Positions 1 to 6,644 of a DNA stretch of 10,879 nt are shown one piece after another; the stretch's first letter is position 1; every line of letters starts with the position of its first letter. Under the pieces are notes generated by a model, which made no database searches, was not told where the DNA came from, and saw only the letters and a program-made list of their open reading frames with translations. The DNA lies in NCBI GenBank assembly GCA_965660325.1, contig CBFHZL010000092.1:1-10879 (forward strand), read 5' to 3'. A program made the position numbers and the translations under genes. The DNA is from Acidiluteibacter sp965660325. GTDB lineage: Bacteria; Bacteroidota; Bacteroidia; Flavobacteriales_E; Vicingaceae.

Positions 1-1
1 C

Positions 2-829
2 GAAGAATCAATTGTAACACTTCCGAGCAGTATTAGCTTTGCTGAGACTGTTTTTTCTCCAATGAATATTGCGGCTTCTATTAGTATACTGTTTGCCATA
101 CCTATTGGGCTGTACTTTGTTGGCAAAGCAACAAGGTCATCAAAAGTGACCAACCTATTCGTTTACCAGAAAGAAGAAGAAAGAAAAGTTAAAAAAGGTG
201 CAGAGCAAATAGATCAGTCAAATTGGTTTGGGAAAACTATTGGTGGCCTATTTATTGCCTATGCCATCTACAAAGGAGCTACTACATTTGAGGTGTCGGG
301 TATGGGCTTTATTAACCTTAATTACATTAACTTTTTTCTATTTGGATTGTGCCTACTCTTTCATCAATCCATCAAAGACTTCCTAGGTGCAATCGACCAA
401 GGAATAAGCGGTGCGGCAGGAATATTGATTCAATTCCCAATCTATTTTGGTATCATGGGTGTCATGAATTCCAGTGGTATTATTCACTCCTTCTCTGATT
501 TTTTTGTTTCCATCTCCACTGAAACGACGTTCCCTATTTTTAGTCTTATTAGCGCTGGCATTGTCAATATTTTTGTGCCAAGCGGAGGCGGACAATGGGC
601 AGTGCAAGGCCCCATCATTGTTCAAGCTGCTCAAGAAATAGGAGTTAGCTTACCAAAAAGCATTTTAGCTTTGGCATACGGCGATCAATTAACCAACATG
701 CTACAGCCATTTTGGGCGCTTCCATTACTTGCAGTTACCAAGCTTAAGGCGCAGCAGATTTTACCGTATACCCTGTTGATGTTCGCTATTGGATGTGTGG
801 TTTACCTATCTGTTTTGCTAATTTTCTAA
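2..829 (+). CDS. atoE: Short-chain fatty acid transporter, AtoE family (5' end cut by window)
   Basis: This is an inner-membrane carrier of the AtoE (TIGR00366-like) family, which takes up short-chain fatty acids such as acetoacetate or butyrate. The reading frame is open back to base 2 with no stop, so the ATG at 62 is internal. The visible part is the last 275 residues, against roughly 440-460 residues for the whole family. The family signatures are clear: PSGGGQWAVQGP (codons at about 578-613) and YGDQLTNMLQPFWALP further on, within a hydrophobic multi-pass region. The C-terminus ends in a membrane segment, as expected. The TAA stop lies 12 bases inside the 3' end of the convergent ABC permease gene. 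No terminator is evident beyond it. The family assignment is firm; the exact substrate is inferred from the family only. Confidence 0.9.
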   Translation, partial: EESIVTLPSSISFAETVFSPMNIAASISILFAIPIGLYFVGKATRSSKVTNLFVYQKEEERKVKKGAEQIDQSNWFGKTIGGLFIAYAIYKGATTFEVSGMGFINLNYINFFLFGLCLLFHQSIKDFLGAIDQGISGAAGILIQFPIYFGIMGVMNSSGIIHSFSDFFVSISTETTFPIFSLISAGIVNIFVPSGGGQWAVQGPIIVQAAQEIGVSLPKSILALAYGDQLTNMLQPFWALPLLAVTKLKAQQILPYTLLMFAIGCVVYLSVLLIF

Positions 830-1960
830 TTTCGTATCAAGCGCATCTCTAAGACCATTTCCTAGCAATACGAATGCAAAAACTAGAATAAATATAGCAA
901 CACCTGGTAAAATGGCTAAGTAGGCATCACCGGTGATTACATAGCCTTTGTGTTCACTAATCATTTTGCCCCAAGTTGCTTGCGGAGGCTGAGCACCCAA
1001 ACCCAAAAAGCTAAGACCAGCTTCTACCAATATGGCAGAGGCAAAGTTAGCAGCAGAAATTACGATGACTGGACCGATTACATTCGGAATAATGTGTTTA
1101 AAAATAACTCGACTATCCAAGTATCCAAGCGCTTTGCCTGCTTCTACATATTCCTTCTCCCGCAGGCTCAATACCTGACCACGGACTACTCGCGCAACTT
1201 CTACCCACATGGTAAGCCCAACTGCAACAAATACTTGCCAGAAACCTTTTCCAAGTGCCAAAGCAATTGCAATCACCAAAAGTAATGTGGGTATGGACCA
1301 AATTACATTGATCAACCACATGATAAAGTCATCTACTTTTCCACGAAAGAATCCAGCTACTGACCCAAGTGTAATTCCAATAACCAAGGAAATAAAAATA
1401 GAAATGGCGCCAACTGTAAACGAAACCCATGTACCGGCCATTAATCGACTCAAAACATCTCTACCGTAGCGATCTGTTCCCAACCAATACGTTTCGGTAG
1501 TTATCAGTTCTTCAACGAGCTCTGTTTTTGAAAACTGAGAATAGTCCAGCTGATTATTATCGGCGAGAGTTTGTAATGAAAAACGTTGAATTCGTCCATT
1601 ATTGACATCATCTCCGGTGAATAACTCAACAGATAAAGAGTCCAAAGATAATTGATAGTTAAAAATAGGAACCTTTTGGGGTGTTGTTTTCCGTCCAAAA
1701 AGCCAAGTTTGGTACCAAGGGTCAATAGTTTTAGGTGTAGATACGTTCAGAAAAGAAACTGAGAACCCCGGCTTTTTGATAGATAACTCTAGATGTTGGT
1801 CATTAGCTTTCGATGTTTGATCTTTCCGAACAAATGGACCCATTACTGCAATTAATAAATAAACTAAAATAACAGCAAGACCTGCCATAGCAAGCTTATT
1901 CTTTCGAAGTCGATGGAGTGCAAGTTGTGTTAATGAATAGGATGTATCGTTTGCTTTCAA
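818..1960 (-). CDS. OppC/DppC-type ABC transporter permease with long periplasmic insert
   Basis: This 380-residue inner-membrane permease is one half of the channel of a peptide/nickel-type ABC importer. An OppC_N segment comes first (cytoplasmic helix, then TM1 at about residues 24-42). The BPD_transp_1 domain follows from about 158, opening with WLGTDRYGRDVLSR. The EAA coupling loop (EYVEAGKALGY, about 270-280, then FKHIIPN) contacts the ATPase. LSFLGLGAQPP and GLRDALDTKL near the end are classic for OppC. Between TM1 and GTDRYGRD lie about 115 residues, some 80 more than in E. coli DppC, giving 380 instead of about 300 residues. I recall such inserts in Bacteroidota homologues. The start is TTG at 1960-1958: a stop lies two codons upstream, and the next ATG would cut into TM1. 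No OppB partner, ATPase or binding protein is encoded nearby, so these must lie elsewhere. It is last in a coupled three-gene operon. Confidence 0.9.
   Translation of the reverse strand: MKANDTSYSLTQLALHRLRKNKLAMAGLAVILVYLLIAVMGPFVRKDQTSKANDQHLELSIKKPGFSVSFLNVSTPKTIDPWYQTWLFGRKTTPQKVPIFNYQLSLDSLSVELFTGDDVNNGRIQRFSLQTLADNNQLDYSQFSKTELVEELITTETYWLGTDRYGRDVLSRLMAGTWVSFTVGAISIFISLVIGITLGSVAGFFRGKVDDFIMWLINVIWSIPTLLLVIAIALALGKGFWQVFVAVGLTMWVEVARVVRGQVLSLREKEYVEAGKALGYLDSRVIFKHIIPNVIGPVIVISAANFASAILVEAGLSFLGLGAQPPQATWGKMISEHKGYVITGDAYLAILPGVAIFILVFAFVLLGNGLRDALDTKLEN
1957..1960 (-). other. TTGA stop/start overlap (glycosyltransferase stop, permease start)
   Basis: Read on the minus strand the four bases are TTGA: TTG starts the permease and TGA ends the glycosyltransferase. 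This fixes the permease start, because an in-frame TAG sits two codons upstream. No clear Shine-Dalgarno sequence precedes it, so re-initiation by ribosomes ending the upstream gene is the likely route. Confidence 0.75.
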
Positions 1961-3069
1961 TGGCTATAACTTCGGTCTTTCCAAGTGTACTTTACAAATT
2001 GAGAAGAAATTCCAACAAAAATAATGTAGAAAGGCAACAAAATTTCAACAATCAAAAAATAGTTGAGAAGATACAGTTGTTGAATACCTCTCAAGTATCG
2101 ATATAATAATAGAAAGTCTATAATTAGTTTTAAGATCAAAAGAGATAGGAATGGATAAATGATGCCATTGAAAAAGAAAATGCCGATCGCTCCAAGCAGA
2201 AGTGCTAAGTGAGTAAATCCGACTAACAATGCTACTCTTTTTATAAGCGGATCTTTATAATACGCCGTTTTTGATGCCCATCGAATCCGTTGTGATAAGA
2301 AATCACGAAGGGTACTTTTTGCAGGAGTGTTGACTAAAATTGATGGATCCGAGATATAACAAAAACCATTCGTATAATTTCTTTTACATGCACTTAATAA
2401 GAATATGTCATCCCCACTAGGGGTTGGGGTGGACAAAAGCTCATTCATCACGTCCAAATAGAAAGACTTCTTAAAGCCCATGCTAGCAGCATTTAGCATA
2501 AAACCGCGGTTTTGTTTTGCAGCTCCAACAGAGGAAGCGATTAAACTAGAAAACTCTAATTGTTGAAGCCGCTGAAAAAATGAATTTCCTGATAGGGAAA
2601 CAATACCTGCAACCAGTTTAACTTCTAGATGCCCACTTAAAGATTGTAACATAATGCGCACCCAATCCACAGGTAATACGCAGTCTGTATCAGTCACTAA
2701 GATATTATCATATTTTGCATGTAACACTCCCTTTGCAATAGCATACTTTTTACCATAACCTTTATCAAGATGCACAAGAGTAAACTCTTGAAACACATCT
2801 GACCATTCGTCAATAATCGGCATGAAATTATCCGTGGAATGATCATTTACAAGTATCAATTGAAAGTTTTGCTGGGTCTGTCTTGCTAGAGAAGCAAACA
2901 AAGTAGATAGGGAAGGCTCTTCATTTCTAAAAGCTATCACTATGCTCACCTTATCTTTAGGTTCCTCACTCGTAATAGATGGAGCTGTTCCCTGTTTCAA
3001 TCCGCGATAAAACCGAAAAAACAAATAAGCATAAAGGATACCCAAGATGTAATAGAATATTCCAATCAT
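1957..3069 (-). CDS. Membrane-anchored family 2 glycosyltransferase
   Basis: This 370-residue GT2 enzyme transfers a sugar from a nucleotide-sugar donor to an unidentified acceptor at the cytoplasmic face of the inner membrane. One N-terminal membrane helix (about residues 3-20) precedes a GT-A domain beginning VSIVIAFRNE (41-50). The catalytic set is complete: VNDHSTD (74-80) for donor binding, the DTD metal motif (127-129), GDD (219-221) at the catalytic-base position, and QRIRW (260-264), the QxxRW motif of processive or membrane-tethered GT2 enzymes. Three or so C-terminal helices (about 277-357) and a basic tail (YTWKDRSYSH) follow. The ATG start overlaps the stop of the flippase-like gene by 4 bases, and its own stop overlaps the permease start. 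The neighbours suggest a role in making a glycolipid or envelope glycan, but the product cannot be read from the sequence. Confidence 0.88.
   Translation of the reverse strand: MIGIFYYILGILYAYLFFRFYRGLKQGTAPSITSEEPKDKVSIVIAFRNEEPSLSTLFASLARQTQQNFQLILVNDHSTDNFMPIIDEWSDVFQEFTLVHLDKGYGKKYAIAKGVLHAKYDNILVTDTDCVLPVDWVRIMLQSLSGHLEVKLVAGIVSLSGNSFFQRLQQLEFSSLIASSVGAAKQNRGFMLNAASMGFKKSFYLDVMNELLSTPTPSGDDIFLLSACKRNYTNGFCYISDPSILVNTPAKSTLRDFLSQRIRWASKTAYYKDPLIKRVALLVGFTHLALLLGAIGIFFFNGIIYPFLSLLILKLIIDFLLLYRYLRGIQQLYLLNYFLIVEILLPFYIIFVGISSQFVKYTWKDRSYSH
3066..3069 (-). other. ATGA stop/start overlap (flippase-like stop, glycosyltransferase start)
   Basis: On the minus strand the four bases are ATGA: the ATG of the glycosyltransferase overlaps the TGA of the upstream membrane-protein gene. 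This arrangement is typical of translational coupling and puts both genes on one transcript. Confidence 0.8.
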
Positions 3070-4037
3070 TTTACCATTCGATTAGGGCGATACGAAAGCA
3101 ACAACAGACCACCAATCAAAGCCGGCAAGGCTAAATTGAGCAACCAAATAATAGCTACGCTCCACAAAATAATACCTTCATCGTGGATAATGGGTCCGAA
3201 AACAACCAGTGCGACTGCACCTCGAATAATCAAATCAGTAATCACACCTGAGGGGATAATTGTGGTAAATAGGTACAAGATAGAAATAGCTGCTATTAAT
3301 AACAACAAAGGTGATTCAAGCTGAAAGAAATTCACGACTAAAATAAATTGTACCATAAACACACAATATCGTAAAGTTGCCATCAAAAAAGTAATATACA
3401 GCTCCTTTGTCTCAAGCGATAAAAACCAGGTAAAGGAAGCATGATATGAGTTGGTGAACTGAAAAGACAGTAACCATTTGATCAGGGACTTCATACGTAA
3501 AAGGACAAAAAGGTATGCAATAGAAAAGCAGACGACTAAAGGGAAGTAGCTAGTTTTGAATTGAACTTCACTAAATTGGTTGAGATAAAACAAAAGTCCA
3601 GAAATCCCAACAAATAAGGTTACAATGGTTTGATAAAATGAAGCAACAAAAGTCGCATATATAGCCTTTAAGCGATTCTCGGGCTTTATAAATCGCAACC
3701 TTCCTCCGTAGTCTCCAATTCGGTTAGGAGTGAGAATACTAGCAGCAACACCACAATAAATCGACAGATAAGACGTCGATAAACGCATTACTTGAAATTT
3801 CGCTATTAATCTACGCCACTTGACAGCTTCAATTAGCCAGTTTAATGGCATTAATGCTATCGCAAATACAAGGTAAGCCGAGTTAAAACTATCTCCTGAT
3901 GAAGAAATAGCAGGCAAACCATCATATCGGTTATAGATTTCAATAACGATAAAACTCATTGCCGAGAAGCCAATGGCAGGCACTAAAAAAGGCAATAATT
4001 TTTTATATAATTTTACTAATAAATACACCGATGGCAA
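3066..4037 (-). CDS. Lysylphosphatidylglycerol-synthase TM-domain/flippase-like membrane protein (UPF0104)
   Basis: This is a 323-residue inner-membrane protein with about eight hydrophobic helices. It belongs to the UPF0104/AglD/LPG-synthase transmembrane family, whose members are thought to move or modify lipids. Signatures are LNWLIEAVKWRRLI (65-78), TPNRIGDYGGR (103-113), and a PSGVITDLIIRGA stretch (262-274) in the C-terminal half. It is the membrane part only: the cytoplasmic aminoacyl-transferase domain of true MprF is absent, so it should not be called a lysyl-PG synthase. The start is uncertain. TTG at 4037 and GTG at 4028 both fit. The first ATG (3959) would remove half of TM1 and is unlikely. 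It is the first gene of the operon with the glycosyltransferase and permease, and its start meets that of divergent ruvC. Moving a glycolipid made by the neighbouring enzyme is a plausible but unproven job. Confidence 0.82.
   Translation of the reverse strand: MPSVYLLVKLYKKLLPFLVPAIGFSAMSFIVIEIYNRYDGLPAISSSGDSFNSAYLVFAIALMPLNWLIEAVKWRRLIAKFQVMRLSTSYLSIYCGVAASILTPNRIGDYGGRLRFIKPENRLKAIYATFVASFYQTIVTLFVGISGLLFYLNQFSEVQFKTSYFPLVVCFSIAYLFVLLRMKSLIKWLLSFQFTNSYHASFTWFLSLETKELYITFLMATLRYCVFMVQFILVVNFFQLESPLLLLIAAISILYLFTTIIPSGVITDLIIRGAVALVVFGPIIHDEGIILWSVAIIWLLNLALPALIGGLLLLSYRPNRMVK
4026..4037. other. Colliding divergent start codons (ruvC and flippase-like gene)
   Basis: The ruvC ATG (4031-4033, + strand) lies between two candidate minus-strand starts: TTG (4037-4035) and GTG (4028-4026). 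Using TTG, the two genes overlap by 7 bases at their 5' ends. Using GTG, only 2 bases separate them. Either way there is no intergenic space for a divergent promoter, so each gene's leader and promoter must lie inside the other's coding region. A + strand TATAAT at 4006-4011 precedes ruvC but has no convincing upstream element. Confidence 0.65.
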
Positions 4038-4591
4038 AGATAGTAGAAGATAAGGTAATATTAGGGATTGATCCAGGCACCAATGTAATGGGTTACGGAA
4101 TTATACAGGTGAAAAATAGGAAGATTTCACTTGTAGCGATGGGTGTAATACATCTTGCCAAACTAGGTGATCATCAAATTCGACTCAAACGGATATTTGA
4201 ACGAACCATACATTTAATAGAAGAGTACAAACCTGACGAAACTGCCATTGAGGCACAATTCTTTGGTAAGAATGTACAGTCGATGCTAAAGTTAGGAAGA
4301 GCTCAAGGAGTAGCAATTGCAGCATCTCTTTCAAAAGACATTCCTGTAGAAGAGTATTTGCCTAAAAAAGTAAAAAAATCGGTTACGGGAAGAGGCCAAG
4401 CAACGAAAGAACAAGTAGCTGCAATGCTCAAAACTATTGTACCCTATGAGGTAGATCCAAAGTATCTTGATGCAACAGATGCTCTTGCAGTTGCAGTATG
4501 CCACTATTTTCAATCGGGAAAACCGATGAAATCTAAAGGTGTATCAGGTTGGGATGCCTTTTTAAAACAAAATCCTGACCGACAAGCCTAA
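4031..4591 (+). CDS. ruvC: Holliday junction endodeoxyribonuclease RuvC
   Basis: RuvC cuts four-way DNA junctions symmetrically at the end of homologous recombination, working as a dimer with the RuvAB branch-migration motor. The 186-residue protein has the RNase-H-like fold, and all four acidic catalytic residues can be placed: D14 in GIDPGTNVMGYG, E74 in TAIEAQFFGKN, and D147 and D150 in YLDATDALAVAVCH. These correspond to E. coli D7, E66, D138 and D141. The frame stays open to an ATG at 3959, but the 24 residues this adds lie opposite a coding region and have no place in the family, so the ATG at 4031 is chosen. A C-terminal extension of about 25 residues (after CHYFQ) resembles the tails of other Bacteroidota RuvC proteins. 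It stands alone, without ruvA or ruvB, as is common in this phylum. It ends one base from the convergent HIT gene. Confidence 0.95.
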   Translation: MAKIVEDKVILGIDPGTNVMGYGIIQVKNRKISLVAMGVIHLAKLGDHQIRLKRIFERTIHLIEEYKPDETAIEAQFFGKNVQSMLKLGRAQGVAIAASLSKDIPVEEYLPKKVKKSVTGRGQATKEQVAAMLKTIVPYEVDPKYLDATDALAVAVCHYFQSGKPMKSKGVSGWDAFLKQNPDRQA

Positions 4592-4592
4592 A

Positions 4593-4979
4593 TTAACCTT
4601 TTATTAGCTTAGCTATCTCTGCCAATTCCTCTTGTGATAAAGATAATTTAGGAGCAGCAAAGTTGATATTACTTACATTATTAATTGGTACTAAGTGAAT
4701 ATGTGCGTGTGCAACTTCTAAACCTATGACAGCTGTACCCACTTTTTTACAAGGAATCTTTGCTTTAATCAATTTAGCGACAGATTTAGCAAAAAGCCAT
4801 AGATCGCTATAGTTTTCATCCTCCATATCGAATATATAGTCAATAGGTTTCTTAGGAATTACAAGAGTATGTCCCTTTGCAAGGGGGCTAATATCAAGAA
4901 ACGCCAAGAAATGATCGTCTTCTGCGATTATATGAGCAGGAATCTCTCCGGAAAGAATTTTTGAGAATATTGTACTCAT
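4593..4979 (-). CDS. HIT-family (histidine triad) nucleotide-binding protein
   Basis: This small cytoplasmic protein of 128 residues belongs to the HINT branch of the histidine-triad superfamily, which hydrolyses adenosine 5'-phosphoramidates and related nucleotide conjugates. The active site is HAHIHLVP (91-98), with H95 as the likely nucleophile of the HxHxHxx triad. The N-terminus (STIFSKILSGEIPAHIIAEDD) and the GHTLVIPKKP segment (36-45) are textbook family sequence. The length is normal. The ATG follows the greA stop after a single base, so it is co-transcribed with greA, a pairing I recall from other Bacteroidota. Its stop lies one base from the ruvC stop on the other strand. The physiological substrate is unknown for most bacterial members. 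Confidence 0.93.
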   Translation of the reverse strand: MSTIFSKILSGEIPAHIIAEDDHFLAFLDISPLAKGHTLVIPKKPIDYIFDMEDENYSDLWLFAKSVAKLIKAKIPCKKVGTAVIGLEVAHAHIHLVPINNVSNINFAAPKLSLSQEELAEIAKLIKG

Positions 4980-4980
4980 A

Positions 4981-5454
4981 TTATCTAGAAATAGAGATGA
5001 TTTCTAATTTCATAATCCCTGAAGGAACCTGAACCTCTGCAATGTCACCTACAGCTTTTCCAAGAAGTCCCTTACCAATAGGAGAGTCTACTGAAATTTT
5101 CTTTTCTTTTAGGTTAGCCTCCTTCTCAGAAACCAACGTATATTCCATCTCAGCTTTGGTAGCTGTATTTTTGATCTTAACTTTAGATAGCACTAAAACC
5201 TTAGATGTATCCAATTGAGATTCGTCAACAACCCTAGCATTCCCGATCAATGTTTCTAGCTTTGAAATTTTCATTTCCAAAAGTCCTTGTGCTTCTTTGG
5301 CAGCATCATACTCGGCATTTTCAGATAAATCTCCTTTATCTCTAGCTTCACCAATTTGCTTAGATATATTTGGTCTTTCAACAGTACGAAGATGTTTTAA
5401 CTCATCCTTCAACTTTTGCAACCCTTCCTCTGTAAAATAACTTACGTTTGACAT
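4981..5454 (-). CDS. greA: Transcription elongation factor GreA
   Basis: GreA enters the secondary channel of RNA polymerase and stimulates cleavage of backtracked transcripts, rescuing stalled elongation. The 157-residue protein has the expected length and two-domain layout. An N-terminal coiled-coil (about residues 8-75) carries the acidic tip GDLSENAEYDAAKE (41-54), with D42 and E45 at the positions of the catalytic-tip residues D41 and E44 of E. coli. A C-terminal FKBP-like domain (about 85-157) contains SPIGKGLLGKAVGD (124-137). It is first in a two-gene unit with the HIT gene. The ATG lies only 26 bases from a strong terminator hairpin belonging to the upstream operon, so its promoter must be very close to, or overlap, that hairpin. 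No convincing promoter motif was found there. Confidence 0.95.
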   Translation of the reverse strand: MSNVSYFTEEGLQKLKDELKHLRTVERPNISKQIGEARDKGDLSENAEYDAAKEAQGLLEMKISKLETLIGNARVVDESQLDTSKVLVLSKVKIKNTATKAEMEYTLVSEKEANLKEKKISVDSPIGKGLLGKAVGDIAEVQVPSGIMKLEIISISR

Positions 5455-5475
5455 AATTTCTCAATTAATATAAAT

Positions 5476-5509
5476 TCAAAAAGAGAATCCCGTAAAACGG
5501 GATTCTCTT
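5476..5509 (-). terminator. Intrinsic terminator after the PorV-like gene
   Basis: A perfect 12-bp inverted repeat (AAGAGAATCCCG at 5481-5492, CGGGATTCTCTT at 5498-5509) encloses a 5-base loop. On the minus strand the hairpin ends in a run of five Ts and then AT-rich sequence, which fits rho-independent termination. It lies about 31 bases past the stop of the PorV-like gene and before greA. On the + strand the hairpin is followed by CAAGAT with no T-run, so it is one-directional. Confidence 0.85.
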
Positions 5510-5540
5510 CAAGATAATTTAATAGTTTATTTGATATAAC

Positions 5541-6614
5541 CTATAGATCTATGCGCAATCCAATAGTATGCGTACCATCAAAGGTTCTTGTAACTCTATA
5601 AGAATAATCTAATGCCAATTTAGTGCCACCTTGTCCAAGCGGGATGGCGATAGTTGCACCTGCTGCAGGACCTACTGTTGCAGTTCTAGACAAATCCTCA
5701 TTAAGTATTTCCTCTTCATATGCAAATGAACCTCTAAGCATGAACATCTCACGGAAAGCATATTCAGCTCCTAGTGAAATTTGATCACGAGTAAATGAAT
5801 TAGAAGTGAAGTTACCGGCAGCAGTTAAACGGTGTGTCGATGATAATTTATCATTGATTGTGTCTCTTCCTGCAAGAAAGAAGTCATAAGAAACACCGAT
5901 TAAAATTTGAGAAGGCAATTCATAGTCAGAAGATCTTGAATTTAATGTTCTATTAAAATCATTCCCCGGCAATGATGTATTTACAGCCAACCCATTACCT
6001 GAAAATTTCATAGGAGGCCCTACATTTCTTAAAGTAATACCGAACTGGATTTGATCATACTTACCTGTTACATACTTAACACCTGCATCTAAAGCAATAC
6101 CAGATGCAGATGCATTTGCAGTTGACTCATTGATTAACTTAACAGTAAGTCCACCGTAAATGCTATTAGAGAAAGTTTTTGAGTATGATACCCCTATATT
6201 GAGGAATGTAGGGCTAAAGCTACCAATGCCACCTTGAGGCAAATCGACAGTAGTAATATCATTATCGCCAAATGACATAGAGGCTACACTGATTCCAACT
6301 ACACCTGTTTCACCTACAGATTGAGCCAATCCAAATGAATTGATTCGTATACCTGTACCGCTAAGATAGTTAGTATTTGAAAATGCTAGCTCCGTACCTT
6401 CGGTCTGTGCAAGTCCCGCTACATTTAGGGAAATAGCTTCAATACCACGAATACTAGTTGAATTTGCATTACCAAATCCACCTGATCTTGCCCATGGATT
6501 AATTAGAATTTCAGAAGCACCTGCCTCTCCGGCTCTGTCTTCATTACCGGCGAATGCAGTTGAGCATAGTACCACCAACGAGAACATTAATGTTATTTTA
6601 TTTAAATTTTTCAT
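5541..6614 (-). CDS. PorV/PorQ-family outer-membrane beta-barrel protein (T9SS-associated)
   Basis: This is a 357-residue protein of the PorV/PorQ family, FadL-like barrels in the outer membrane. Characterised members carry T9SS cargo from the SprA translocon to the surface attachment machinery. A signal peptide (residues 1-22, cut after AFA) precedes the mature start. The family features are the opening INPWARSGGFGNANSTSIRG (38-57), LNVAGLAQ (63-70) in place of the usual NPAGLA-type motif, and LRNVGPPMKFSG (195-206), typical of PorV-like proteins. Many alternating strands follow, and the chain ends in a strand closing IGLRIDL. It is probably a paralogue rather than the housekeeping PorV, because it sits 30 bases behind a single large T9SS-type cargo gene and ahead of a terminator. 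That arrangement suggests a partner dedicated to that cargo. The paralogue assignment is an inference; family membership is well supported. Confidence 0.82.
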   Translation of the reverse strand: MKNLNKITLMFSLVVLCSTAFAGNEDRAGEAGASEILINPWARSGGFGNANSTSIRGIEAISLNVAGLAQTEGTELAFSNTNYLSGTGIRINSFGLAQSVGETGVVGISVASMSFGDNDITTVDLPQGGIGSFSPTFLNIGVSYSKTFSNSIYGGLTVKLINESTANASASGIALDAGVKYVTGKYDQIQFGITLRNVGPPMKFSGNGLAVNTSLPGNDFNRTLNSRSSDYELPSQILIGVSYDFFLAGRDTINDKLSSTHRLTAAGNFTSNSFTRDQISLGAEYAFREMFMLRGSFAYEEEILNEDLSRTATVGPAAGATIAIPLGQGGTKLALDYSYRVTRTFDGTHTIGLRIDL

Positions 6615-6644
6615 ATGCGCTATATAAAGTAGTCTATGTTAATA

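Noticed and set aside
831..874. Inverted repeat TTCGTAT...ATACGAA as a possible terminator for atoE
   Set aside because: The arms are only 7 bp with a 30-base loop and no T-run, and the sequence is coding for the permease. Chance is a sufficient explanation.
950..1469. Two + strand open frames opposite the permease gene
   Set aside because: They lie antisense to clearly conserved permease motifs (EAA loop, TM segments), and their products resemble no protein family.
3959..4030. Upstream in-frame ATG extending RuvC by 24 residues
   Set aside because: The RuvC fold begins at ILGIDPGT, the added residues resemble no family sequence, and the region is the antisense of a well-supported membrane protein gene.
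3066..4037. Annotation as a lysylphosphatidylglycerol synthase (MprF)
   Set aside because: Only the membrane-domain family is present. The C-terminal aminoacyl-transferase domain needed for lysyl-PG synthesis is missing.
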